In this document: positions 35,631 to 45,061 of the stretch, piece by piece
How the letters are laid out: each line of letters starts with the position of its first letter
How positions within the stretch are numbered: position 1 is the stretch's first letter
Assembly (NCBI RefSeq): GCF_023073715.1
Contig: NZ_JADPKA010000008.1
Coordinates: 186,001-250,000, forward strand
DNA length: 64,000 bases
Reading direction: 5' to 3'
DNA from: Bradyrhizobium sp. 164
GTDB lineage: Bacteria > Pseudomonadota > Alphaproteobacteria > Rhizobiales > Xanthobacteraceae
Made by a program: the position numbers and the translations under genes
The notes under the pieces: model-generated
Seen by the model: the letters and a program-made list of their open reading frames with translations, nothing else
The model's database searches: none
Told to the model about the DNA's origin: nothing

Positions 35631-36352
35631 GCGAAGGATCTCACCAGTCGTATCAGGGCATCGCTGAAGCTGATCCAGAGCGCGATGGCACAAAGCACTA
35701 TTGTCACGCCGGTGCCGACGCGGAAATCCATCTGCAGCACATAGAGGCCGAGCAGCGCCCAGATAGCGATCAACGACATCGTCAGCCAGCGCAGCCGCAC
35801 GACGCGGACCGGATGCAGCACGTGAAACGGCACGAAGGTCAGCACCACGAGCACGGCGACCAGCAACGTCGACCAGAGCGGCGGCCAGTGCAGCAGGAAC
35901 AAATAGAACGCCGCCGCATTCCACAGTGCCGGGAAGCCGCGGAAATGATTGTCGTCCGCCTTCATGCGCAGATCGGCGAAATATAATGCGCTGGTGACGA
36001 TGATGGCGACGCCGAGCAAGGGAGCTGCGACCGGCAGCAACAGCCCGCTGGCCACGATCGCGTAAGCCGGCACGAAGACATAGGTGACGAAGTCGACCAC
36101 GAGATCGAGCACGTCACCCGACCAGTTCGGCTGCACCTTCTTGACGTCGAGCCGGCGCGCGATCGGACCGTCGATCGCGTCGATGATCAGGGCAACGCCC
36201 AGCCACTGAAACATCGCTGCCCAGTGCTCGCGCACGGCCTCCAGCATCGCCAGCAGCGCGATCGCCGCACCGAACGCGGTGAAGATGTGGACCGAGAACG
36301 CCGCGGCGCGGATCGCGGGGCTGGGCTTCAGGGAATCCTCTTGGCTGTCCAT
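35627..36352 (-). CDS. pcs: Phosphatidylcholine synthase
   Basis: A 241-residue CDP-alcohol phosphotransferase with about eight spans. The catalytic motif is modified as in Pcs enzymes: DAIDGPIARRLDVKKVQPNWSGDVLDLVVDF. It condenses choline with CDP-diacylglycerol to make phosphatidylcholine, a lipid rhizobia need for symbiosis. I chose the ATG at 36352 (MDSQEDSLKPSP); in-frame ATGs 14 and 20 codons earlier are possible. Translationally coupled to the TerC gene. Confidence 0.92.
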   Translation of the reverse strand: MDSQEDSLKPSPAIRAAAFSVHIFTAFGAAIALLAMLEAVREHWAAMFQWLGVALIIDAIDGPIARRLDVKKVQPNWSGDVLDLVVDFVTYVFVPAYAIVASGLLLPVAAPLLGVAIIVTSALYFADLRMKADDNHFRGFPALWNAAAFYLFLLHWPPLWSTLLVAVLVVLTFVPFHVLHPVRVVRLRWLTMSLIAIWALLGLYVLQMDFRVGTGVTIVLCAIALWISFSDALIRLVRSFA

Positions 36353-36480
36353 GGCTTCTGCTACCAGAATGAGACCGATTTGCACATCCGCCATTGCGGC
36401 GCGCCGTTGCACAATTCGTCATAAAATCAGGCAAAATCAGCGGGCTTGAATTTGCCGCGGGGCGTGTCAATTGTCCTTCC

Positions 36481-37665
36481 ATGACAGACGCATCGACACT
36501 CCATGACGCCGCCGTGATCGGCGGCGGACCGGCAGGACTTGCAGCGGCGATCGCGTTGGCGCAGGCGGGTGCGCGGACCGCGCTGGTGGCGCGCCGCGTG
36601 CCCTATGCAGACAACCGCACCACCGCACTGTTGGGGGCCTCCGTCGATCTTCTGGAGAGCCTCGGCGTCTGGTCGCACTGCAAGGAAAAGGCGGCCGCGC
36701 TCGAGGTGATGCGCCTCGTCGACGACACCGGCCGGCTTTTCCGTGCCCCGGAGGTCCGCTTCTCCTGTCACGAAATCGGTCTCGACGCGTTCGGCTACAA
36801 CATCGACAATCGTTCGCTGATGCTGGCGCTCGAAGAACGCGCGGCCGAACTCCCCCACCTCGTCCGTTGCGACGACGAGGCGGAAAGCGTCTTGATCGAA
36901 GCCGACGCGGTCGCCATTCGCACGGCCGCGGCACAATTCCTCTCGGCCCGGCTCGTGGTCGGCGCCGATGGTCGGCATTCGCTATGCCGCGAGGCTGCCG
37001 GCATCGCGGTGATGCGGCGCGAGCTGACGCAAACCGCACTGACCTTCAACGTCTGCCATGCACGGCCGCATCGCAATGTCTCGACCGAGTTCCACACGCC
37101 GCACGGTCCTTGCGTGTTCGTGCCCCTGCCCGGCGATCGCTCCAGCATCGTCTGGGTCGCGGCGCCGGCGGAGGCCGAGCGGCTTCGCGGCCTGAGCGAC
37201 GAGGAGTTGTCCGCCGCGATCGAGAAGCAGTCGCATTCGATTCTGGGACGCATGACGGTCGAGCCCGGCCGCAACCTGTTCCCGCTGGCGATCGAGCGTC
37301 CAAGATCCTTCGGCCGTGACCGTATCGCGCTCGTCGGAGAAGCGGCCCATGTGGTTCCCCCGATCGGCGCCCAGGGCCTTAATCTCGGCCTGCGCGATGC
37401 CGCCGACATCGCCCGGGTCGCGGGCGAGGCCCTCGCAGCGGGCCGGGATCCGGGCGCGAGCGACGTGCTCAAGCGCTACGACCGGGCGCGGCGTCCGGAC
37501 GTCTTGAGCCGGACCTTTGCGATCGACATCGCCAACCGCTCCCTGCTCAACGATTTCCTGCCGCTGCAGCCGGTCCGCGCCGTTGGCATGCGCCTGCTCG
37601 GCGCCATCGGCCCGCTCCGTCGCTTTGCGATGCGCGAGGGCCTGGCGCCGACATGGCGAAGGTAA
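36481..37665 (+). CDS. UbiH/UbiF-type FAD-dependent hydroxylase
   Basis: A 394-residue class A flavin monooxygenase. The FAD dinucleotide motif is AAVIGGGPAGLAAAIALAQAGARTALV, the DG motif LVVGADGRHSLCREAAGI, and the second FAD motif RIALVGEAAHVVPPIGAQGLNLGLRDAADIA, the UbiH/VisC family pattern. Such enzymes hydroxylate the ubiquinone ring. Which position (C5, C6 or C8) cannot be told. The ATG at 36481 is chosen; an in-frame stretch upstream to 36394 has no homology. Confidence 0.9.
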   Translation: MTDASTLHDAAVIGGGPAGLAAAIALAQAGARTALVARRVPYADNRTTALLGASVDLLESLGVWSHCKEKAAALEVMRLVDDTGRLFRAPEVRFSCHEIGLDAFGYNIDNRSLMLALEERAAELPHLVRCDDEAESVLIEADAVAIRTAAAQFLSARLVVGADGRHSLCREAAGIAVMRRELTQTALTFNVCHARPHRNVSTEFHTPHGPCVFVPLPGDRSSIVWVAAPAEAERLRGLSDEELSAAIEKQSHSILGRMTVEPGRNLFPLAIERPRSFGRDRIALVGEAAHVVPPIGAQGLNLGLRDAADIARVAGEALAAGRDPGASDVLKRYDRARRPDVLSRTFAIDIANRSLLNDFLPLQPVRAVGMRLLGAIGPLRRFAMREGLAPTWRR

Positions 37666-37671
37666 GCCGCC

Positions 37672-38625
37672 TCACGGGAGCGCCAGCCGGCCGCTCTGGA
37701 TCGCCCACATCACGCTGGTCAGCGTGACCACCGATGCGAAGGTGCCGAGCAGTACCGCAACGGAGGCGGATTCGATCCAGGCATCGTTCTGCCGAGCGAT
37801 CACGAACACGTTCAGGGCCGGTGGCAGTGAAGCCATCAGTACAGCGGTCGCGGCCCAGGGCTGCGCAAACGGACCGAACGCCAGCATCAGGCCGAATGCC
37901 GTGAGCGGATGGATCAGGAGCTTGACCGCGATCACGCCCGGCACCTCCCAAGGCACGCGGTCGAATGGGCGCAGCGCCACGGTCACGCCGAGCACGAACA
38001 GCGCGGTCGGCGCAGCTGCGTTCTGGAGGAAGGTGATGGTGCGGTCGAGCGCAACCGGCAGCTCGATATGCAGCGCTGCAACCGCTGCACCAAAACAGGC
38101 CGACATGATCAGCGGGTTGAGCACGATCTGCTTCAGCACGACGCCGAAGGCGTGGACGAGCGAGGGATGGTCGCGGTCGGACAACTCGATCAAGAGCGGC
38201 ACGATCGTGAACAGGAAGATGCTGTCGCAGCAGAAGATCAGCGCGGTTGGCGCCGATGCCTTCGGCCCAAGCACTGCGAGCGCCAGGCCCGGCCCCATAT
38301 AACCGATATTGCCGTAGCCGCCGGAGAGGCCCGCAAGCGTCGCCTCGCGCAGCGTCAGCCGGCCGAGAACCTTGCCGGCGACCAGCGCGAGCGTGAACGC
38401 CGCAACCGTCGCCAGCGTGGTCGCGATCAGGAACGGTGGATTATTCAGCTCCGCAAACGGCGTCTTCGACATGATCGCGAACAGCAGCGCTGGCAGCGAG
38501 ACGTAAAGCAGGAAGAAGTTCATCCAGGCGAGGCCCGATTCCGGCAGGGACTTGGCCTTGCCGCACGCGAATCCGACGAAGATCAAGCCGAAATAAGGCA
38601 GAGCCAGATTGAGGATATTGAGCAT
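37672..38625 (-). CDS. AEC family transporter (auxin efflux carrier-like)
   Basis: A 317-residue membrane protein with about ten spans in two five-helix repeats. It starts MLNILNLALPYFGLIFVGFACGK and has the conserved GGYGNIGYMGPGLAL crossover and FVLGVTVALRP regions typical of AEC/malonate-efflux-type carriers. Substrates in bacteria are mostly organic anions. It converges on the hydroxylase gene with six bases between the stop codons. Confidence 0.9.
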   Translation of the reverse strand: MLNILNLALPYFGLIFVGFACGKAKSLPESGLAWMNFFLLYVSLPALLFAIMSKTPFAELNNPPFLIATTLATVAAFTLALVAGKVLGRLTLREATLAGLSGGYGNIGYMGPGLALAVLGPKASAPTALIFCCDSIFLFTIVPLLIELSDRDHPSLVHAFGVVLKQIVLNPLIMSACFGAAVAALHIELPVALDRTITFLQNAAAPTALFVLGVTVALRPFDRVPWEVPGVIAVKLLIHPLTAFGLMLAFGPFAQPWAATAVLMASLPPALNVFVIARQNDAWIESASVAVLLGTFASVVTLTSVMWAIQSGRLALP

Positions 38626-38730
38626 TGATGAAGTGTTTTCTGAAGACTTGGGGGCTACCCGTCCCTGACGCGAAGGTTAATTCCGGTGACGCCACTAGCA
38701 TCGGCCACAATCCTGGTCTATCGACGGGGG

Positions 38731-39063
38731 ATGATTAAAGCGCGGACCGCCAAATTCCAGATCGGACAGGTCGTGCGCCACCGGATCTTCTCGTTCCGGG
38801 GCGTGATCTTCGACATCGATCCGGAATTCAACAACACCGAGGAGTGGTGGCTCTCGATTCCCGAGGAGGTGCGGCCCCACAAGGACCAGCCGTTCTATCA
38901 CCTGCTCGCGGAGAACGCGGAATCGGAATACGTCGCCTATGTCTCGGAGCAGAATCTGTTGCCCGACGATTCCGGCGAGCCGGTCCGGCATTCACAGGTT
39001 GCCGAGATCTTCATCAAGGACAAAGCCGGCGGCTATCGCCCGCGCAATCCGTCGCTGAACTGA
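38731..39063 (+). CDS. hspQ: Heat shock protein HspQ
   Basis: A 110-residue HspQ/YccV hemimethylated-DNA-binding-fold protein: KFQIGQVVRHRIFSFRGVIFDIDPEFNNTEEWW, PFYHLLAENAESEYVAYVSEQNLLPD. In E. coli HspQ is a specificity factor for Lon protease. The ATG at 38731 follows GACGGGGG. A strong bidirectional terminator follows. Confidence 0.93.
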   Translation: MIKARTAKFQIGQVVRHRIFSFRGVIFDIDPEFNNTEEWWLSIPEEVRPHKDQPFYHLLAENAESEYVAYVSEQNLLPDDSGEPVRHSQVAEIFIKDKAGGYRPRNPSLN

Positions 39064-39089
39064 AATTCGCCGCCAGCAAGCGGCCCGCA

Positions 39090-39118
39090 AAAAAGGCGCT
39101 CAAACCGAGCGCCTTTTT
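39090..39118. terminator. Bidirectional intrinsic terminator
   Basis: AAAAAGGCGCTC (39090-39101) and GAGCGCCTTTTT (39107-39118) form a 12-bp stem with a five-base loop, with A and T runs on both sides. It serves hspQ and the convergent IalB gene. Confidence 0.92.
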
Positions 39119-39140
39119 CGTGTTTGGGATGTGGTCCCGA

Positions 39141-39962
39141 TTACTTCTGACCAGCCGCAGCTGTGCCGGGAGGCATGCCCTGCTGCTCGAGCTTCTTGCG
39201 CTGCTCCTCCGCCTTCTTCTGAAGCTCTTCCTGAAGCTTCTTCTGGGTTTCCTCGAACACCTTCGGGTCGGTCGGCGGACCGTCATAGGCCTTCTGGAAT
39301 TCGCCGGCGAGCGGCAGCGGCAGGGTCAGCGGCGCGCCGTTGGCATTGATCGCCTGGACAACGAGGTTCTGGCCCTTCTTCATGCTGTTGATGAGCTCGG
39401 GCGTGGCCTCGTAATCGGACATGCAGCCGTTCTGGAAGCAGATCACGTAGGGCTGCTGCAGCGGCGCGTTGCTGTCCACGATGATGCGGGTGCCGTGCAC
39501 GAGCTGCATGCCGAGCGGCAGCGTCACACGCAGAATCTTCTTGGGTTCGCCTTCGGGCTCGATGATCACGGCGGCGATGACCGGCTGGCCCGACTCGATG
39601 CGGCCGTCCTTGCCGGTGAAGCAGACCTGCTTGGCGTTGGCGTCCTGGCCCTTCAGGCAGAACTTGGTCCAGGGGGCATAGATCAGCTGGATCTGCTGAT
39701 CGGCCGGCTGGGCTGCGCCCTGCTGCTGGCCGCCCTGCGCCGGAGCCTGCTGGGCCTGCGGTGAGGCCGCCGGCGCCGGAGCCTTGGGGGCAGCCTTCGG
39801 CGCCGCTTTCGGGGCCGGAGTCGCCTTGGGCGCGGGCGCGCCAGGAGCTGGTGCGGGAGCTTGGGCCTCAGCGGCAAACGGAACGGCCAACGCCGTCGCC
39901 GTCAACAGGGCGAGAAGTCGCCCGCGCGGCCGGACGGACGCGGCCAAGTAACGGAAATTCAT
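39141..39962 (-). CDS. Invasion-associated locus B (IalB) family protein
   Basis: A 273-residue exported protein. A signal peptide (LLALLTATALAVPFAAEAQ) is followed by about 60 residues of Pro/Ala/Lys repeats (APKAAPKAAPKAPAPAA). The IalB domain has PWTKFCLKGQDANAKQVCFTG, RVTLPLGMQLVHGTRIIVD, and PYVICFQNGCMSDYEAT with paired cysteines. The last ~40 residues are a Lys/Glu/Gln coiled coil. IalB was named in Bartonella, but most alphaproteobacteria have several such periplasmic or surface proteins. Confidence 0.9.
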   Translation of the reverse strand: MNFRYLAASVRPRGRLLALLTATALAVPFAAEAQAPAPAPGAPAPKATPAPKAAPKAAPKAPAPAASPQAQQAPAQGGQQQGAAQPADQQIQLIYAPWTKFCLKGQDANAKQVCFTGKDGRIESGQPVIAAVIIEPEGEPKKILRVTLPLGMQLVHGTRIIVDSNAPLQQPYVICFQNGCMSDYEATPELINSMKKGQNLVVQAINANGAPLTLPLPLAGEFQKAYDGPPTDPKVFEETQKKLQEELQKKAEEQRKKLEQQGMPPGTAAAGQK

Positions 39963-40223
39963 TGCGGAAAACCCTTTCTGAACGGGAAGTGCCCGAACCG
40001 CTCCGAAGCGCCGAACCTGGCCGCCTTGGGCGCGGCTCTCTTCCCGTCAATTGAGGCGGATAAGTGACGGGCTCGGCGCTCTTGCGCGATTGACCGCCTT
40101 CTTAACGTGGCCGACGAAAAGATCAATGCCGACAGCCATCTTTGGCCACACCCACAGCTGCGCCCAGGGGAAATTCCCTGTGATAGGATTCAGGCCTGCC
40201 GGTCCTCGAATCAACGTGTGCCG

Positions 40224-42080
40224 ATGTTCATGTTCCAGCGCCTCTTCGAGGGCCCCGGACTCCGCCTTTGCCGTCTCGCCCCGGCCCTCGTTTTGGCCCT
40301 CTCCGTCGGATTGTCGGCAGGCGGCGCGTGTGCCGAGGAAGCCCATGCCATTGCCATGCACGGCAAGCCGGCGATACCTGCCGATTTCACCCACATGCCC
40401 TACGTCAATCCGGATGCCCCCAAAGGCGGACGCATGACGTGGGGCGTTCTCGGCACCTTCGACAGCCTCAATCCTTTCATCGTGAAGGGGTTGGCCGTGC
40501 AGCAGGTGCGGAGCTACGTGGTCGAGAGCCTGCTCGCGCGCGGCCAGGACGAGCCGTTCACGCTTTATGGCCTGCTCGCCAGGACCGTCGAAACCAACGA
40601 CGACAGGACCTTTGTCACGTTCCACCTCGATCCGCGCGCCCACTTCTCCGACGGCAAACCCGTGCTGGCTGAAGACGTGCTCTTCTCCTGGCAGCTCCTG
40701 CGCGACCACGGCCGTCCCAATCACCGGCAATATTACGCCAAGGTCGCAAAGGCCGAGGCGCCCGACCCCCTCACCGTCCGCTTCGACCTCTCTGGCGCCA
40801 ATGACCGCGAGTTGCCACTGATCCTCGGCCTGATGCCAATCCTGCCCAAGCATGCGGTGGACCTCGCCAGCTTCGAGGAGACAACGCTGACGGGCCCGAT
40901 CGGCTCGGGCCCCTATCGCGTCACGGCGGTGAGGCCCGGCGCCAGCGTGACGCTGACCCGCAATCCCGACTATTGGGGCCGTGATTTGCCGATCAATCGC
41001 GGGTTCTACAATTTCGACGAGATCAGGCTCGACTATTTTCGCGAGGCCAACGGCCAGTTCGAGGCCTTCAAGCGCGGCCTCTATGATTTCCGTGTCGAGC
41101 ACGAGCCGCTGCGCTGGCACGACGGCTATGATTTTCCCGCTGCACGAAGCGGTGAAGTGATCCGCGATACCGTCAAGCCGGGGGTGCCGCAGCCTTCCGA
41201 ATTCCTGGTATTCAACACCCGCCGACCGATCTTCGCCGACATCCGCGTGCGCAAGGCGCTGACGCTGCTGTTCGATTTCGAGTTGGTCAACCGCAATTAT
41301 TTCTTCGGCCTCTATTCGCGCGTCGCCGGCTATTTCGCCGGCTCGGAACTATCGGCCTACGGCCGGCCTGCGGATGCGCGTGAGCGTGAGCTGCTGAATC
41401 CCTTCGCCGCCGGGATCCCGCCCGACATCATGGACGGCAGCTACCGCCTGCCGGTCACCGACGGCTCGGGTCGCGACCGCGCGACACTGCGCGCCGCGCT
41501 GAAACTGTTGTCGGAGGCCGGCTACGATCTCGACGGAACCGTGCTGCGCAACCGCGCGACCAAGGCGCCCTTCACCTTCGAGATCATGGTCACAACCCGC
41601 GACCAGGAGCGCATCGCGCTCTCCTTCCAGCGCGACCTCAAGCGCGCCGGCATCGAGCCGACCGTGCGCTCGGTCGATCCCGTGCAGTTCGATCAGCGCC
41701 GACTCGCTTACGAGTTCGACATGATCCAGAACCGCTGGGACCAGTCGCTGTCCCCCGGCAACGAGCAGTATTTGTATTGGGGCAGCGCTGCCGCCGACAA
41801 TCCGGGGACCCGCAACTACATGGGCGCCAGGGATCCCGCCGTCGATGCCATGATAGCCACTCTGCTGGAGGCCCGTGAACATGCGGATTTCGTCTCGGCG
41901 GTGCGCGCGCTCGACCGCTCCTTGGTCGCGGGCTTCTACACAATCCCCTTGTTTAACGTATCCGAGCAATGGATCGCGCGCTGGAATCGGATAGAACGGC
42001 CCAAGGCCACTTCGCTGTCCGGCTATCTGCCGGAGACCTGGTGGTCGAAGGGGCAGCCGGAAGCTCATCAAGCAAAGTGA
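40224..42080 (+). CDS. Family 5 peptide-type ABC substrate-binding protein (YejA-like)
   Basis: A 618-residue secreted binding protein (signal LCRLAPALVLALSVGLSAGGACA). It has YVNPDAPKGGRMTWGVLGTFDSLNPF, FHLDPRAHFSDGKPVLAEDVLFSW and TLTRNPDYWGRDLPINRGFYNFDEI, which match the YejA subgroup used for microcin-C-like peptides and murein peptides. No permease genes follow. Instead a GTG-start AMP-binding-like gene begins four bases after its stop. I chose the ATG at 40224; upstream in-frame sequence to 40107 lacks a signal. Confidence 0.85.
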   Translation: MFMFQRLFEGPGLRLCRLAPALVLALSVGLSAGGACAEEAHAIAMHGKPAIPADFTHMPYVNPDAPKGGRMTWGVLGTFDSLNPFIVKGLAVQQVRSYVVESLLARGQDEPFTLYGLLARTVETNDDRTFVTFHLDPRAHFSDGKPVLAEDVLFSWQLLRDHGRPNHRQYYAKVAKAEAPDPLTVRFDLSGANDRELPLILGLMPILPKHAVDLASFEETTLTGPIGSGPYRVTAVRPGASVTLTRNPDYWGRDLPINRGFYNFDEIRLDYFREANGQFEAFKRGLYDFRVEHEPLRWHDGYDFPAARSGEVIRDTVKPGVPQPSEFLVFNTRRPIFADIRVRKALTLLFDFELVNRNYFFGLYSRVAGYFAGSELSAYGRPADARERELLNPFAAGIPPDIMDGSYRLPVTDGSGRDRATLRAALKLLSEAGYDLDGTVLRNRATKAPFTFEIMVTTRDQERIALSFQRDLKRAGIEPTVRSVDPVQFDQRRLAYEFDMIQNRWDQSLSPGNEQYLYWGSAAADNPGTRNYMGARDPAVDAMIATLLEAREHADFVSAVRALDRSLVAGFYTIPLFNVSEQWIARWNRIERPKATSLSGYLPETWWSKGQPEAHQAK

Positions 42081-42084
42081 CGCC

Positions 42085-43587
42085 GTGAACCAGCCAGCAA
42101 TATCGCCGACGCTCGACACGCTGTTTCAGCGCACGCTGACCCGGCAGCCGCACGCGCCGGCTCTGCTCGATCCCCTCAACAAGACGCACGTGACCGGGCA
42201 CCAGCCGCGGCGGATGAGCTACGCCGAGGCCGATACGGCGATCGAGGCGCTGTCGGCGCATTTCGTCGAATCCGGCCTGCCGGCCAATACCGTCATCGCG
42301 ATCCAGCTGCCCAACACGGTCGAATTCGTGCTGACGGTGCTCGCCGCCCACCGCGCGGGCCTCGTCGTCGCCGTGCTGCCGCTGCTGTGGCGGCATGCGG
42401 AACTGACCGCCGCGCTCAACCGCACCGCGGCGCGCGCCATCGTCACCATGAGCACGGTCGATGGCGTCAGCTATGCCGACCTGGCGATGCAAGCAGCGGC
42501 AGAAGCATTCTCGATCCGTCACGTCTGCGGCTTCGGCACCGATCTGCCCGAGGGCATGGCTTCGCTCGACGACGTGCTGGCCCGCCCGCCCGGCAGCACG
42601 CGCACCGTGATCCAGGACGGCCGCAAGGCGGCGATGATCTCTTTCGACGTCACCGCGGAAGGTTTTCGCCCGGTGCCGCGGCCGCATTTCAGCCTGATCG
42701 CCGGTGGCCTCGCGATGTCGCTCGAGGCCGACGTCAAGCAGGGCGCGACCGTGATGGCGGCGTTCGCGCCGATGTCGTTCGCGGGGCTAGCCTCTTCGCT
42801 GGCGGTCTGGCTGCTCTCGGGCGGCACGCTGGCGCTGCATCATCCCTTCGAGAGCGAGGTGCTGGAGCAGCAGATCAACCAGCACGAATGCGAGGTGCTG
42901 ATCGCGCCTGCCCAGCTCGCGCTACGCCTCGGCGATTCCGATCTCGCCGCGCGGATGCCGACCTTGCGCAACGTCATCGGCCTCTGGCGCGCGCCCGAGC
43001 AGGTCGCCGCAAGCGATGCCTGGATAGCGCCGCATGCGCGGCTGACGGATGTCTATCTGTTCGGCGAGGCTGGCCTGTTCGGCGCCCGCCGCGGCGAGGA
43101 CGGCATGCCTGTCGCGGTGATGCCGGGGCCGCACGGCGCCCCGCGCGAGCAGTCCGGCTCCTCCATCGCGGGCGAGATCCTGCTGACCCCGAAGGGCACG
43201 CTCGGCCTGCGCGGGCCGATGGTGCCGATCGCAGCCTACGCGCCGCCGCAGCCGGTCGGCGACACGCTGGTCGCGCAGCCGCCGCGCGACTATGTCGATA
43301 CCGGCTATGCCGCGCGGCTCGACCGTCCGAGCGGCGCAATCTGCATCACCGCGCCGCCCTCCGGCATCATGGCCGTCGGCGGCTACCGCTTCCTCTCCAA
43401 CGATCTCCAAGAATGGGCTCGCCGCCTCGGTCAGGGTGCCCTGCTCACCGCCCTGCCCGACCGCCTCTCCGGCCATCGGCTGGCAGGCCGGGCCCACGAC
43501 AACGCCCGCGCCCGCGACGCGCTCAGCGAGCTCGGGCTCAACCCCCTGATGGTCGAGGCTTTTCGCGACCGCTCGGGGCAGGTCTAG
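42085..43587 (+). CDS. AMP-binding-fold protein, probably catalytically degenerate
   Basis: A 500-residue protein starting at a GTG four bases after the binding-protein stop. The N-terminal half follows acyl-CoA synthetase layout (FVESGLPANTVIAIQLPNTVEFVLTVLAAHRAGLVVAVLPLLWRH). However, the Ser/Thr/Gly P-loop (YTSGTTG-like) is missing, where MISFDVTAEGFRPVPRPH stands instead. The YGxTE site reads LFGEAGL, the TGD motif reads DTGYAA, and the conserved C-terminal lysine region is absent. It may bind a nucleotide or acyl ligand without activating it. Confidence 0.75.
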   Translation: MNQPAISPTLDTLFQRTLTRQPHAPALLDPLNKTHVTGHQPRRMSYAEADTAIEALSAHFVESGLPANTVIAIQLPNTVEFVLTVLAAHRAGLVVAVLPLLWRHAELTAALNRTAARAIVTMSTVDGVSYADLAMQAAAEAFSIRHVCGFGTDLPEGMASLDDVLARPPGSTRTVIQDGRKAAMISFDVTAEGFRPVPRPHFSLIAGGLAMSLEADVKQGATVMAAFAPMSFAGLASSLAVWLLSGGTLALHHPFESEVLEQQINQHECEVLIAPAQLALRLGDSDLAARMPTLRNVIGLWRAPEQVAASDAWIAPHARLTDVYLFGEAGLFGARRGEDGMPVAVMPGPHGAPREQSGSSIAGEILLTPKGTLGLRGPMVPIAAYAPPQPVGDTLVAQPPRDYVDTGYAARLDRPSGAICITAPPSGIMAVGGYRFLSNDLQEWARRLGQGALLTALPDRLSGHRLAGRAHDNARARDALSELGLNPLMVEAFRDRSGQV

Positions 43588-43671
43588 GATCAGTTTCAGC
43601 CGTTCCGTTGACGCTGCATTAAGGCAGCCAAACTAGATTGTGCGGCATCTGTCGCGTGATCAGAGTTTGCA

Positions 43672-44895
43672 ATGTCCCAGGCGGGCCCGATCCTGTTTGT
43701 GTCCAATGCCGAACGGCCGCCCTTCATTGCGGCGCTGGACGAGGCCCGGCTCTTTCCCGTGGTCGACACCGACTGGGCCAGCGTCGCACGCGCGGTCGAG
43801 CAGGTGCAGCCGGCCGCCGTTCTCGCGGCGATGCATGCCGGACACGAGCCGCACATGGCTCCGCTCGCGAAGAAGATTGCGAGCCAGTCACCCTACCTTC
43901 CCTTCGTAGCCATGGATGCCGCGGGCACGCTGCCGCACAACGCCCTGCCCTTCGCCTCACGCGGCGCCAATCCCGACCGCCTGATCGCGCGGCTCCGCGC
44001 CGCGCTGCGTGTGCGCACCCTTCACGCCACCGTGCTGCGCCGGCTGCCGGAAGCGACGGTCCCGTTGCCGGCGGCCGATCCCGCACGCGATGCCACCGTG
44101 CTCCTGATCGGCCGCGGCGCGGCCTATCCTGCGCTGTCGGTCGCGCTCGGCGAACGCATCGGCGTCATCGGCGCGCTCTCGATCGAAGCCGCCGCCAAGC
44201 ATCTCAACACCCGCGACCTCGATGGCGTCGTGCTCGCCGAAGGCTTTACGGCGCGCGTCACCGATGCCTTCCTGACGGTGCTCGCCGAGGACACCCGCTT
44301 CCGTAGCCTGCCCGTCGTCGTCACCGCACACCAGCTCGCGCAAAGTTACGATCTGCCCAATCTCGAACTGATCTCCGGCGAGCCGGTGAAGGTCGCTGCC
44401 AATGCACTGCCACTAATCCGCCAGCATGCGATGGAAGCACAGCTGAGCCGCACGCTGCGCTCGATCGACGCCGGCGGCTGGATCGATCCACGCAGCGGCC
44501 TACTCACCGTGGAAGCCTTCGCCCGAGATTTTGCCAAGGCGGTCGAACAGACCTTGGCCCGCGGCGGCGGCCTCTCTGTTGCCCGCTTCGCCTTCGATCC
44601 CAATAATCCCCGTGCCCAGCTCGATGCCGCGCGGATCCTCAGCCGCCTGATGCGGCAGATGGATTTTGGCGCGGCGCAGAAGGACGGTTCGGTGATCGTG
44701 GTGTTCGCGGAGACCGACTTCCGCACCGCGCATATGATCGCGCGTCGTCTGTCGGCGGTAATGCGGCACACCGCGAACGGCAAGCACGAGATGCGCAGCG
44801 ATCCCGTGGTCAGCGTGGATTCGCTGTCGGCATCGGATACGGCGCGCTCGCTCCTTGGGCGGCTGTCCGCCGATGCGTCGCGGGCGGCGTCGTAG
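43672..44895 (+). CDS. Degenerate GGDEF-type regulatory protein
   Basis: A 407-residue protein. The first ~260 residues hold two receiver-like repeats without clear phosphoacceptor sites (GPILFVSNAERPPFIAALDE; DATVLLIGRGAAYPALSVAL). The last ~150 residues follow a GGDEF domain: DPRSGLLTVEAFARDFAKAVEQT replaces DxLTGLxNR, and KDGSVIVVFAETD stands where GGDEF should be. Cyclase activity is therefore unlikely. A similar layout is seen in PleD-like proteins. It follows the degenerate AMP-binding gene by 84 bases. Confidence 0.75.
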   Translation: MSQAGPILFVSNAERPPFIAALDEARLFPVVDTDWASVARAVEQVQPAAVLAAMHAGHEPHMAPLAKKIASQSPYLPFVAMDAAGTLPHNALPFASRGANPDRLIARLRAALRVRTLHATVLRRLPEATVPLPAADPARDATVLLIGRGAAYPALSVALGERIGVIGALSIEAAAKHLNTRDLDGVVLAEGFTARVTDAFLTVLAEDTRFRSLPVVVTAHQLAQSYDLPNLELISGEPVKVAANALPLIRQHAMEAQLSRTLRSIDAGGWIDPRSGLLTVEAFARDFAKAVEQTLARGGGLSVARFAFDPNNPRAQLDAARILSRLMRQMDFGAAQKDGSVIVVFAETDFRTAHMIARRLSAVMRHTANGKHEMRSDPVVSVDSLSASDTARSLLGRLSADASRAAS

Positions 44896-44975
44896 TTTTT
44901 AGCGAGCCGCTTCAACAAGCCCCGTTATTGCGAGCCAACGGGTCCGCGCGAAGCGCGGCCCGATGACAGGCTCCG

Positions 44976-45021
44976 CGAAGCAATCCAGGCTCTCTCCGCG
45001 GAGCGATTCTGGATTGCTTCG
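44976..45021. repeat. 13-bp inverted repeat, Bradyrhizobium-type intergenic element
   Basis: CGAAGCAATCCAG (44976-44988) and CTGGATTGCTTCG (45009-45021) are perfect arms around 20 bases. The surrounding sequence (from about 44930 to 45055, including GCGCGAAGCGCGGCC) looks like the wider dispersed element. It separates the convergent GGDEF-like gene and mfd. Confidence 0.75.
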
Positions 45022-45061
45022 TCGCAAGGGCTCCTCGCAATGACGCGGAGAGACCGGAGGT

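Noticed and set aside
40107..40223. N-terminal extension of the YejA-like protein
   Set aside because: It would put about 39 residues without signal character before a good signal peptide.
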